This document shows positions 35,707-43,839 of a stretch of 64,000 nucleotides of DNA, piece after piece. Position 1 is the stretch's first letter, and every line of letters begins with the position of its first letter. Position numbers and translations under genes: made by a program. The notes beneath the pieces are model-generated. The model searched no databases, had not been told where the DNA came from, and worked only from the letters and a program-made list of their open reading frames with translations. The stretch spans positions 1,860,001 to 1,924,000 of the forward strand of contig NZ_CP028324.1 of the NCBI RefSeq assembly GCF_003028855.1, given 5' to 3'. This stretch comes from Pseudoduganella armeniaca (GTDB taxonomy: Bacteria; Pseudomonadota; Gammaproteobacteria; Burkholderiales; Burkholderiaceae_D).

Positions 35707-36111
35707 ATGGCTAAACACAGCAAATCCATCCCGGCACGCGGCTTGCGCGTGGCCGACCAGATCCAGAAAGACCTTTCCGAGCTGATCGCCTTCGAGCTGA
35801 AGGACCCGCGCGTCGGCATGCTCACGCTGGCGGAAGTGCAGCTGACCCCCGACTACGCGCACGCGAAGATCTATTTCACCATGCTCAAGGACGATCCGGA
35901 AACGGTGAAGAACACGCTGGCCGGCCTGCAGGCAGCAAGCGGCTACCTGCGCAACCAGCTGGGCAAGCGCCTGCACATCCACACGCTGCCGCAGCTGCAC
36001 TTCGTGCACGACACGTCGGCGTCGCGCGGCATCGCCATGTCGGCGCTGATCGACAAGGCCAACGCGTCGCGCGCGGCCGATTACGAAGAAGACGACAAAG
36101 AAGCCGAATGA
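35707..36111 (+). CDS. rbfA: Ribosome-binding factor A
   Basis: 134 residues, normal length. KH-like fold; ARGLRVADQIQKDLSELIAFELKDPRVG and LTLAEVQLTPDYAHAKIYF match RbfA, a 30S assembly and cold-shock factor acting on the 5' helix of 16S rRNA. The C-terminus is acidic (DYEEDDKEAE). GGTAGGA precedes the ATG. Its stop overlaps the truB start (ATGA). Confidence 0.96.
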   Translation: MAKHSKSIPARGLRVADQIQKDLSELIAFELKDPRVGMLTLAEVQLTPDYAHAKIYFTMLKDDPETVKNTLAGLQAASGYLRNQLGKRLHIHTLPQLHFVHDTSASRGIAMSALIDKANASRAADYEEDDKEAE

Positions 36112-37037
36112 CGCAGCAGAAAGTGAAGCGGGTGCGCGACCTGGTGGACGGCGTGCTGCTGCTCGATAAACCGGTGGGGCTGTCGTCCAACGACGCGCTG
36201 ATCAAGGCCAAGCGCATCCTGAACGCGAAGAAGGCGGGCCACACCGGCACGCTCGATCCGTTCGCCACGGGCCTCCTGCCGCTGTGCTTCGGCGAGGCCA
36301 CCAAGTTCTCGCAGGACCTGCTGGAGGCGGACAAGACCTACGTCACGACGGTGCACCTGGGCGTGCGCACGGATACGGGCGACACCGAGGGCCAGGTGCT
36401 GGAGACGCTGCCGGTGGACGTGACGATCGAACAGATCGAAGCCGTGCTGGCGCGCTTCCGTGGTCCCATCGCGCAGGTGCCGCCGATGTACTCGGCGCTG
36501 AAGCGCGACGGCAAGCCGCTGTACGAATACGCCCGCGCCGGCGTGGTGCTGGAGCGCGAAGCACGCAACGTGACGATCCACCAGCTGGAGCTGCTCAAGT
36601 ACGAAGCGCCGTTCCTGCAGCTGGAAGTCACGTGCAGCAAGGGCACGTACATCCGCGTGCTGGGCGAGGACATCGGCGCCGCGCTGGGCTGCGGCGCCCA
36701 CCTGAACGCGCTGCGCCGTATCGGCGTGGGCGCGCTGCGCGCCGAGCAGATGATCACGGCGGAGCAGCTGGTGGCGCACCCGGCGCCGCTGACGTTGCTG
36801 GCGCCCGTCGATGCGCTGCTGTCGTCGTTCCCGAAAGTGGACCTGACGCCGGCGCTGGCCAAGCGCTTCCTGCAGGGCCAGCGGCTGCCGCTGGGGAAGG
36901 AGCCGGAGGTGGTCACGCCAGCGCCGTACGAGGGCCGTGTGCGGGTGTACGAGGGCGGGCGCTTGCTGGGTACCGGCGTGCTGGGCGAGTGGGCCATCCT
37001 GGCGCCAGAGCGCCTGATCGCCGCGGCGCAAGGATAA
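36108..37037 (+). CDS. truB: tRNA pseudouridine(55) synthase TruB
   Basis: 309 residues. The catalytic Asp is D50 in GTLDPFATGLLPL. VDGVLLLDKPVGLSSNDAL and KTYVTTVHLGVRTDTGDTEG are family motifs, and a C-terminal PUA-like region ends the protein. It makes pseudouridine at position 55 in the T-loop of all tRNAs. Last gene of the rimP–truB operon; a palindromic repeat follows directly. Confidence 0.97.
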   Translation: MTQQKVKRVRDLVDGVLLLDKPVGLSSNDALIKAKRILNAKKAGHTGTLDPFATGLLPLCFGEATKFSQDLLEADKTYVTTVHLGVRTDTGDTEGQVLETLPVDVTIEQIEAVLARFRGPIAQVPPMYSALKRDGKPLYEYARAGVVLEREARNVTIHQLELLKYEAPFLQLEVTCSKGTYIRVLGEDIGAALGCGAHLNALRRIGVGALRAEQMITAEQLVAHPAPLTLLAPVDALLSSFPKVDLTPALAKRFLQGQRLPLGKEPEVVTPAPYEGRVRVYEGGRLLGTGVLGEWAILAPERLIAAAQG

Positions 37038-37043
37038 CCCAAG

Positions 37044-37095
37044 GGGTCAGGCACCTCTCCGCGGGCCTTCCGGACCGCAGAGAGGTGCCTGACCC
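37044..37095. repeat. Palindrome, GGGTCAGGCACCTCT type
   Basis: 15-bp perfect arms GGGTCAGGCACCTCT/AGAGGTGCCTGACCC enclose an inner imperfect GC-rich hairpin. It starts 6 bp after truB and ends 22 bp before the next gene. It combines the GGGGTCAG and GGCACC motifs of the two palindrome subtypes. Confidence 0.85.
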
Positions 37096-37117
37096 GGTGT
37101 TTTCTTCCGAGGTGACG

Positions 37118-37837
37118 ATGGCTCACGAGCTGCAACAACGCTACGACACCATGTGGCACGAAGCCGCGCCAGCGCTGGCGCGTGGCGACGTGGCTTGCGA
37201 TGCCCAGCTGGCCGCAGGCAACGATCCCCGCCGCGGCCTGACCTTGATCGCGCGGCCGGGTCCCGGGCTGGCATCCAGCTTCGACGCCATGCTCGACACC
37301 TTGGCGGCCATCGACCCGCACCAGTACCGCCATCCCGTCGCCGACATGCACGTGACGGTGCTGTCGCTGTTCACCGCCACCGTCGATTACGGTCCTGAAC
37401 TGGCCCGGGCCGATCAGTACCGCGCCGCAGTGGCCGAAGCCGTGCGGGGCACGCCGCCATTCACCATCGATTTCATCGGCGTTACCGCCTCGCGCGGCGC
37501 CGTCGTCGCCCAGGGCTTCCCGCGCGACGACACGCTCGCGCTGCTGCGCGAACGCCTGCGTGGCGAGTTGCATGCACGTGGGCTGGACGGTTCGCTGGAC
37601 GGGCGCTACAAGCTCGTCACGGCGCATTCGACCCTGCTGCGCTTTGTGCGGCCGCTGGCCGAGCCGGCGCGCTTCACGCAGGCGCTTGAAAGCCTACGTA
37701 CCGGCGCGCTGGGCAGCATGCATGTGGCCGCGCTGGAGCTGGTGCAGAACGACTGGTATATGTCGAGCGCGACGCTGCAGCGACTCGGCAGTTACCCGCT
37801 CGGCCTATCCGCCTCTTCCTTATGGAGTACACAATGA
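37118..37837 (+). CDS. 2H phosphoesterase superfamily protein (2'-5' RNA ligase-like)
   Basis: 239 residues. Two H-x-S/T motifs spaced as in 2H enzymes: H78 in MHVTVLSLF and H170 in AHSTLLRF. The superfamily includes RNA ligases/cyclic phosphodiesterases acting on 2',3'-cyclic or 2'-5' bonds. There is no signal peptide. The ATG at 37118 follows GAGGTG. The substrate is unknown. The stop overlaps the start of the following lipoprotein gene (ATGA). This gene and the next two separate truB from typA, which are usually closer together in related genomes. Confidence 0.82.
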   Translation: MAHELQQRYDTMWHEAAPALARGDVACDAQLAAGNDPRRGLTLIARPGPGLASSFDAMLDTLAAIDPHQYRHPVADMHVTVLSLFTATVDYGPELARADQYRAAVAEAVRGTPPFTIDFIGVTASRGAVVAQGFPRDDTLALLRERLRGELHARGLDGSLDGRYKLVTAHSTLLRFVRPLAEPARFTQALESLRTGALGSMHVAALELVQNDWYMSSATLQRLGSYPLGLSASSLWSTQ

Positions 37838-38519
37838 CATTCCCATTCCCGCTGCGCTCCGGCGCCGTCATCCTCGGCGCCAGCACCATGGTGCTGCTTG
37901 CAGGCTGTGTGCAAGGACCTGTCGCGTCACCGGTCCCGCCTGTCCACACCCCTTCTCAACCTGCGCCCAAGTCGTCATACGCCTGCCAACCGGCTCCGAT
38001 ACCGGGCCTGCCCACCGCGGGCACTGGACCGCACGGCTGTCACTTCGTGTTGCACTCAGCCGAAAGCAAGCAAGTTCTCGCGCACACACCGTACGCGCTG
38101 CTCGTCTATGGCAAGCCGGCCGCCAAGGGCGGAACGCAGGACAGCGATACACCGCTGGTCGAGTTGTACGGCACTACGGACGCGCAGGGCCGCTCGGGCT
38201 ACGTACGAGCGCCGTTCCCGATCGAGCCGGACCAGGTGAAATTCGTCAAGAACGTCGGTACCGGGCAGTACAAGGGGGCGGCAGGCTGCGCCACCCTGTC
38301 GACGGCAGGGGCGTGGCCGACATGCTGTACTTCTTCACTTCGTGTGCCGGCAGTTTCTACGGCCTGACCGACGAACAGGGCTACACCCCCACGTTCCTTA
38401 CACCCCGACAGTGCGAACACAAGGTCTATTTCATGGGATGCCGCGGTACGATGACGTGTACCGCCAAGGACGTCGAGGCGGCCATCGCGCGGCAGGCGGC
38501 GGCAGACGCCAAACGTTGA
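37834..38519 (+). pseudogene. Putative lipoprotein, reading frame broken by a frameshift
   Basis: Starts at the ATGA overlap (37834) with GGAG upstream. The N-terminus is a lipoprotein signal with lipobox LLAGC (C25). The first frame runs to 38367 but loses character after GTGQYKG. The sensible continuation (GVADMLYFFTSCAGSFYGLTDEQGYTPT…KR, stop at 38517–38519) lies one frame away. One G missing from GGGGG at 38274–38278 would restore a protein of about 228 residues. The four cysteines of the second part look structural. No known family was recognised. Either a recent mutation or a homopolymer sequencing error; the real locus may be intact. Confidence 0.65.
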
Positions 38520-38694
38520 TCCGTATCGTCCGCGTGGTGCGATCCCGCCGGGTGGCGAGCGACGCACCGACTGAAGCGGCAGGGACGCCCCCACGGTTTG
38601 CCGGCGTTTTCGATACCGCATCCGCAGGCACCTCCTGGTAGCAGGTCCGCGTCACCAGGGGTCCCATTGCAATTGACGCGACGCGGCCCCGGCC

Positions 38695-41613
38695 TCACTC
38701 GCCGCCGAACGCCTCCAGCACCTGCGCCAGCGCCTGCGTATCGACCGGCTTGACGAAGTGATGATCGAAGCCGGCAGCGGTGGACAGCACCCGGTCGGCC
38801 GGCTGCCCATAGCCCGTCAGCGCAATCATCAGCGCCTTGGCCGTGACGGAACGCGAACGCAGGTGGCGCGCCAGCGTGTAGCCGTCCATGCCGGGCAGGC
38901 CAATGTCGAGAATGAACGCCTGCACGGTCTCCAATCCAGGCTCGTACAGCGCCATCTCGGCATCCTCGGCCACCGTCACGCGGTGGCCCTGGGCGCGCAG
39001 CAGCTCGGCCAGCGAGAGCGCGCCATCGATATTGTCGTCGACGATCATCACGTGCAGGTGGTGCTGCGCCGTCCCCGGCACGTGCTGGGGCGCGGCATCG
39101 CTGCACGCGCTGCCGTCGGCGGCCAACGGCAGCGTGATCGTGAACGTGCTGCCCTGGCCCTCGCCGGCGCTGTCGGCGGTGGCATTGCCGCCGTGCAGCG
39201 CGGTCAAGCTGCGCACCAGCGCGAGGCCCAGGCCCAAGCCGCCCTGGGCGCGGTCCGGGCTGCGTTCGCCCTGCACGAACAGGTCGAAGATGTCGGGCAA
39301 CAGGGCGGGCGCGATGCCGTTGCCGTTGTCCGTCACGGCGACGCGGGCATGGCCGTCGCCCACGTCCAGCGTCAACTGGATGCGCCCATTCGGCGGGGTG
39401 TACTTGGCCGCGTTATTGAGCACGTTGGCGATGACCTGCACGAGGCGGGTGCGGTCGCCGCGCACGTGCGCGCGCTGTGGCGGCGTGCGCACTTCCAGTG
39501 CATGGCGGCGTGCCTCGATCAGCGGCAGCGCCTGTTCGACGGCGCTGTTGATGACCTGCTTCAGGTCCAAGGTCGCCATGTCCAGCTCCACCAGGCCGCG
39601 CGTCACGCGCGATACGTCCAGCAGGTCGTCCACCAGCGCCGTCATGTGGCGTACCTGGCGCACGATGATCTCGCTGGCCATGGTGCGTGCCTTCTCGTCC
39701 GCATGGCGCACCCGCAGCAGCTGGGCGGCCGTGCTGATCGGGGCGAGCGGATTGCGCAGCTCGTGCGCCAGCATCGCCAGGAACTCGTCCTTGCGCTGCG
39801 CCGCCTCGCGCAAGGCGTCCTCGGCCAGCTTCTGCGTGTGGATGTCCGTGCAGGTGCCCATCCAGCGCACGATGCGGCCCCCTTCGTCGCGGATCGGCAG
39901 GGCGCGGCCCAGCACCCAGCGGTATTCGCCGGAGCGGTGGCGCAGCCGGTACTGGATCTCGTAGGTTTCGCCCGTCGCCAGGCTGTGGCGCCAGGCTTGC
40001 CAGGCGCGCGCCTGGTCGTCCGGGTGGAAGGCGTCGTTCCATGCGGCGCCATCGGTCGAACCTTCCGGCACGCCCGTATAGTCGTACCATTGCTGGTTGT
40101 AGTAGTCGTGAAAACCATCCGGCAGGGTGGACCAGACCATCTGCGGCATCGCGTCGGCGATGGTGCGGAACTTGGCTTCGCTCTCGCGCAGCGCCAGCAT
40201 GCTGGCCAGCCGGTCCGTCGCGGTGCGGGCGCGCTCGGCCACTTCGCGCATCAGCGCGCAGTCCTCGGCCGACCAGGCACGTGGCGTGGCGCTGTGGACG
40301 AACAGAATGCTGGTCAGGCGCCCATGCTCCGTCAGCGCGATATTGACGAAGGCCGCGGCGGCGTAGGCACGCAGTTGCTCCGCTGCCGCGGCCGTGCGGT
40401 GATCGGCCGCCACGTCGTCCACGATGACGGTGCGGCCCAGCTTCATGTCGTCCACGTAGTTGCCGAACTCGCCCATGTCGAGCGTGCCGGCGAGCGACTG
40501 CACGCCGGACGCGGTCCAGTCGCGCTCGAAGCGCAGCAAGCCGGTGGCGTGCTCGAACGCGCCATAGCCGACGCGGCTGGCGCCCAGCGTCTCGCCCAGG
40601 ATGCGCGCGGCCGCGTACGCGATCTCATCCGGCGTGCGCAGGTCGCGCAGCGCGTCGGTCAGGCGGATCAGCGCGTCGCGCCGGGCATTCGCCTGGACCC
40701 GGTCGGTCACGTCCACGCCCTCGACGAAGATGCCGCGCACGCCGCCTTCCGGCGTGCGGATGGGCTGGAACACGAAATCGATGTAACGCTGCTCGGTGTC
40801 CCCGCCGGCCACCGGCTGCACCGCATACAGGGCGCTGCTGGCGGCCAGCGGCCGGCCGCTGCGGTATACCTCGTCCAGCAGGGCGACGTAGGCGCGGCCG
40901 GTGGTGGTGCCAAAGCACTCGGCCACGCTGCGGCCAACCACGTCGCGATGCCCGGTCAGCCGCATGAAGCCTTGGTTCAGCAGCTCGACGCGATGATCGG
41001 GGCCCGACAGCATCGCCATGAACGTGGGCGCCTGCTGGAACAGGTCGGCGAACTGCTGGCCTTCGCGCACGTGCTGCGCTTGCGCCAGCAGTTCCGCCTC
41101 CATGCGCACCGTGTGCGCGCGCGCCTGCACGACCGCCGTCACGTCCTCGACGCGGTGGATGATGTGGGTCAGTTCGCCGTGTGCGTCCAGCACCGGCACG
41201 TTGACGGGACTCCAGTGGCGCTGTTCGAAGCCGCCCGGCATGCCGGCGATGGGAATGTCGTACTTCTGCACGGCCATCGTGTCCGTGGACTTGGTCTGCC
41301 GCACCCGCATCAGGGAGGCGCGCAGGTTGGCCACGCCGTTCGCCTCGGGGTCGTTCGGATTGTCGGGGAACACGTCGAAAATATTGCGGCCGATGATATG
41401 CTCGCGCACCGTTGCGGTGGCGCGCAGGTAGGCATCGTTGACGGCGGCAATGGTGAAGTCAGGCGTCAGCAGCAGGTATGGGGTGGGCGTTGCTTCGAAC
41501 ACATGGCGATAGTCCGGCAGGCCAGCGGCGGCCGCTGGGGCGCTACGCGGGCGGCGGCGCCGGTGGCGGCCGGCGCCGGACTGACTGGCAGCTTGATTGT
41601 CGGGTAGGGCCAT
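38695..41613 (-). CDS. Hybrid sensor histidine kinase (PAS–PAS–GAF–PAS–HisKA–HATPase–REC)
   Basis: 972 residues, without transmembrane segments, so cytosolic. PAS about 35–150 (VFEATPTPYLLLTPDFTIAA), PAS about 190–305, GAF about 325–475, PAS about 490–615 (FRTIADAMPQMVWS), HisKA with the phospho-accepting His in LAHELRNPLAPI, HATPase with the N box NVLNNAAKYT and G boxes DNGNGIA and GGLGLGLAL, and a C-terminal receiver with AFILDIGLPGMDGY and a conserved Lys in VKPVD. Input signal unknown. No partner response regulator is adjacent, so it is an orphan relying on its own receiver or a distant partner. Confidence 0.92.
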   Translation of the reverse strand: MALPDNQAASQSGAGRHRRRRPRSAPAAAAGLPDYRHVFEATPTPYLLLTPDFTIAAVNDAYLRATATVREHIIGRNIFDVFPDNPNDPEANGVANLRASLMRVRQTKSTDTMAVQKYDIPIAGMPGGFEQRHWSPVNVPVLDAHGELTHIIHRVEDVTAVVQARAHTVRMEAELLAQAQHVREGQQFADLFQQAPTFMAMLSGPDHRVELLNQGFMRLTGHRDVVGRSVAECFGTTTGRAYVALLDEVYRSGRPLAASSALYAVQPVAGGDTEQRYIDFVFQPIRTPEGGVRGIFVEGVDVTDRVQANARRDALIRLTDALRDLRTPDEIAYAAARILGETLGASRVGYGAFEHATGLLRFERDWTASGVQSLAGTLDMGEFGNYVDDMKLGRTVIVDDVAADHRTAAAAEQLRAYAAAAFVNIALTEHGRLTSILFVHSATPRAWSAEDCALMREVAERARTATDRLASMLALRESEAKFRTIADAMPQMVWSTLPDGFHDYYNQQWYDYTGVPEGSTDGAAWNDAFHPDDQARAWQAWRHSLATGETYEIQYRLRHRSGEYRWVLGRALPIRDEGGRIVRWMGTCTDIHTQKLAEDALREAAQRKDEFLAMLAHELRNPLAPISTAAQLLRVRHADEKARTMASEIIVRQVRHMTALVDDLLDVSRVTRGLVELDMATLDLKQVINSAVEQALPLIEARRHALEVRTPPQRAHVRGDRTRLVQVIANVLNNAAKYTPPNGRIQLTLDVGDGHARVAVTDNGNGIAPALLPDIFDLFVQGERSPDRAQGGLGLGLALVRSLTALHGGNATADSAGEGQGSTFTITLPLAADGSACSDAAPQHVPGTAQHHLHVMIVDDNIDGALSLAELLRAQGHRVTVAEDAEMALYEPGLETVQAFILDIGLPGMDGYTLARHLRSRSVTAKALMIALTGYGQPADRVLSTAAGFDHHFVKPVDTQALAQVLEAFGGE

Positions 41614-41688
41614 GGTTGCGGAATGTCTGCTTTGTTACAGCATGCCAGATTTCTGCCCGTTGTTGTTTATCGATGATACGCCGCGCCT

Positions 41689-41718
41689 TTGGTGGCACGG
41701 CCGGCACCATGGTATACT
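41689..41718 (+). promoter_or_regulatory. Promoter candidate for typA
   Basis: TTGGTG (41689–41694), an 18-bp spacer and TATACT (41713–41718), about 50 bp before the typA ATG. Confidence 0.5.
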
Positions 41719-41768
41719 AGTGGGTTCAGTGCAGCCGCACTCGCAGTTTTTCTGTAAACACAACGACC

Positions 41769-43601
41769 ATGTCTAATACTAAACGCGCAATTCGTAACAT
41801 CGCCATCATCGCACACGTCGACCACGGCAAAACCACCCTCGTGGACCAGCTGCTGCGCCAGTCCGGTACCTTCCGTGAAAACCAGCAAGTCGACACCCGC
41901 GTCATGGACTCGAACGACCTCGAAAAAGAGCGTGGCATCACGATTCTGTCGAAGAATTGCGCGGTCGAGTACGAAGGCACCCACATCAATATCGTCGATA
42001 CCCCGGGCCACGCCGACTTCGGCGGCGAAGTCGAGCGCGTGCTGTCGATGGTCGATTCCGTGCTGCTGCTGGTCGACGCTCAGGAAGGCCCGATGCCGCA
42101 GACCCGCTTCGTCACCCGCAAGGCGCTGGCGCTGGGCCTGAAGCCGATCGTCGTCGTCAACAAGATCGACCGTCCGGGCGCGCGCGCCGACTGGGCCATC
42201 AACGCCACCTTCGAACTGTTCGACAAGCTGGGCGCGAACGACGAGCAGCTGGACTTCCCGATCATCTATGCATCGGGCCTGAACGGCTACGCCGGCCTGA
42301 CCGAAGACGTGCGCGGCGGCGACATGAAGCCGCTGTTCGAAGCCATCCTGAAATACGTGCCGGTACGTGACGACGATCCGGACGGCCCGCTGCAAATGCA
42401 GATCACGTCGCTGGACTACTCGTCCTACGTGGGCAAGATCGGCATCGGCCGCATCTCGCGCGGCCGCATCAAGGCCGGCCAGGACGTCGTCGTCGTGGAC
42501 GGTCCGGGCGCGACCCCGATCAAGGGCCGCATCAACCAGGTGCTGAACTTCAAGGGCCTGGAGCGCGTGTTGGTCGACGAAGCCGTCGCCGGCGACATCG
42601 TGCTGATCAACGGTATCGAAGACATCGGCATCGGTTCGACCGTGTGCGCACCGGATACCATCGATCCGCTGCCGATGCTGACCGTCGACGAGCCGACCCT
42701 GACGATGAACTTCATGGTCAACACCTCGCCGCTGGCCGGCCGCGAAGGCAAGTTCGTCACGTCGCGCCAGCTGCGCGACCGCCTGGACAAGGAACTGAAA
42801 TCGAACGTCGCACTGCGCGTGGCGCCGACCGACGACGACACGATCTTCGAAGTGTCGGGCCGCGGCGAGCTGCACCTGACCATCCTGCTGGAGAACATGC
42901 GCCGCGAAGGTTTCGAGCTGGCCGTGTCGCGTCCGCGCGTCGTGTTCAAGATGGTCGACGGCGTGCGCCATGAGCCGTACGAGATGCTGTCGGTGGACGT
43001 GGAAGAAGCCAACCAGGGTGGCGTGATGGAAGAACTGGGCCGCCGTCGTGGCGACCTGCAGAACATGGAATCGGACGGCAAGGGCCGCGTGCGCCTCGAG
43101 TACCGCATTCCTGCCCGTGGCCTGATCGGCTTCCAGGGCGAGTTCATGACGCTGACGCGCGGCACCGGCCTGATGAGCCACGTGTTCGACGCCTACGCAC
43201 CGGTCGACAACTCGAAGGGCGAACTGGCCGGCCGTCACAACGGCGTGCTGATCTCGCAGGACGACGGCCAGGCTGTCGCCTACGCGCTGTGGAAGCTGCA
43301 GGACCGCGGCCGCATGTTCGTGTCGCACAACGACCCGGTGTATGAAGGCATGATCATCGGTATCCACTCGCGCGACAACGACCTGGTCGTGAACCCGATC
43401 AAGGGCAAGCAGCTGACCAACGTGCGCGCATCCGGCACCGACGAAGCGGTGCGCCTGGTGACGCCGATCCAGCTGTCGCTGGAATACGCGGTCGAGTTCA
43501 TCGAGGACGACGAGCTGGTCGAGATCACGCCGAAGTCGATCCGCCTGCGCAAGCGCTTCCTGAAAGAGCACGAGCGCAAGAAGGCTTCGCGCGAAGCGTA
43601 A
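41769..43601 (+). CDS. typA: Ribosome-associated translational GTPase TypA/BipA
   Basis: 610 residues, standard length. G motifs AHVDHGKTTL, DTPGHADFGGEVERVL and NKIDRPGA; EF-G-like domains II, III and V; and the BipA-specific C-terminal domain (RLVTPIQLSLEYAVEFIEDDELVEITP). It supports 50S assembly and growth under stress, especially cold. The ATG at 41769 begins MSNTKRAIRNIAIIAHVDHG. A strong terminator follows 27 bp after the stop, so the gene is monocistronic. Confidence 0.97.
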   Translation: MSNTKRAIRNIAIIAHVDHGKTTLVDQLLRQSGTFRENQQVDTRVMDSNDLEKERGITILSKNCAVEYEGTHINIVDTPGHADFGGEVERVLSMVDSVLLLVDAQEGPMPQTRFVTRKALALGLKPIVVVNKIDRPGARADWAINATFELFDKLGANDEQLDFPIIYASGLNGYAGLTEDVRGGDMKPLFEAILKYVPVRDDDPDGPLQMQITSLDYSSYVGKIGIGRISRGRIKAGQDVVVVDGPGATPIKGRINQVLNFKGLERVLVDEAVAGDIVLINGIEDIGIGSTVCAPDTIDPLPMLTVDEPTLTMNFMVNTSPLAGREGKFVTSRQLRDRLDKELKSNVALRVAPTDDDTIFEVSGRGELHLTILLENMRREGFELAVSRPRVVFKMVDGVRHEPYEMLSVDVEEANQGGVMEELGRRRGDLQNMESDGKGRVRLEYRIPARGLIGFQGEFMTLTRGTGLMSHVFDAYAPVDNSKGELAGRHNGVLISQDDGQAVAYALWKLQDRGRMFVSHNDPVYEGMIIGIHSRDNDLVVNPIKGKQLTNVRASGTDEAVRLVTPIQLSLEYAVEFIEDDELVEITPKSIRLRKRFLKEHERKKASREA

Positions 43602-43628
43602 GCACCGCGTCGGACCATCCGACAAGAG

Positions 43629-43662
43629 CCGCCGGCTGCGTTTGCAGCCGGCGGTTTTTTTT
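43629..43662 (+). terminator. Intrinsic terminator after typA
   Basis: CCGCCGGCTGC, loop GTTT, GCAGCCGGCGG and eight T residues. Confidence 0.95.
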
Positions 43663-43839
43663 GGATTTTTGCGCACCCAAGTGAGCAAAACGCTCAGCTA
43701 ATCATCATGCTGATTCTTTCGAATCACGCGACTTTTTATCCGTATCCCTCCCCTAGAATAAAAAACAGCTGATCAACCAGCAGGGCGCGCCGCCCCTAGA
43801 ACACAGGCCATCGAAGGCCGATACCGGAGGAGATCCATC

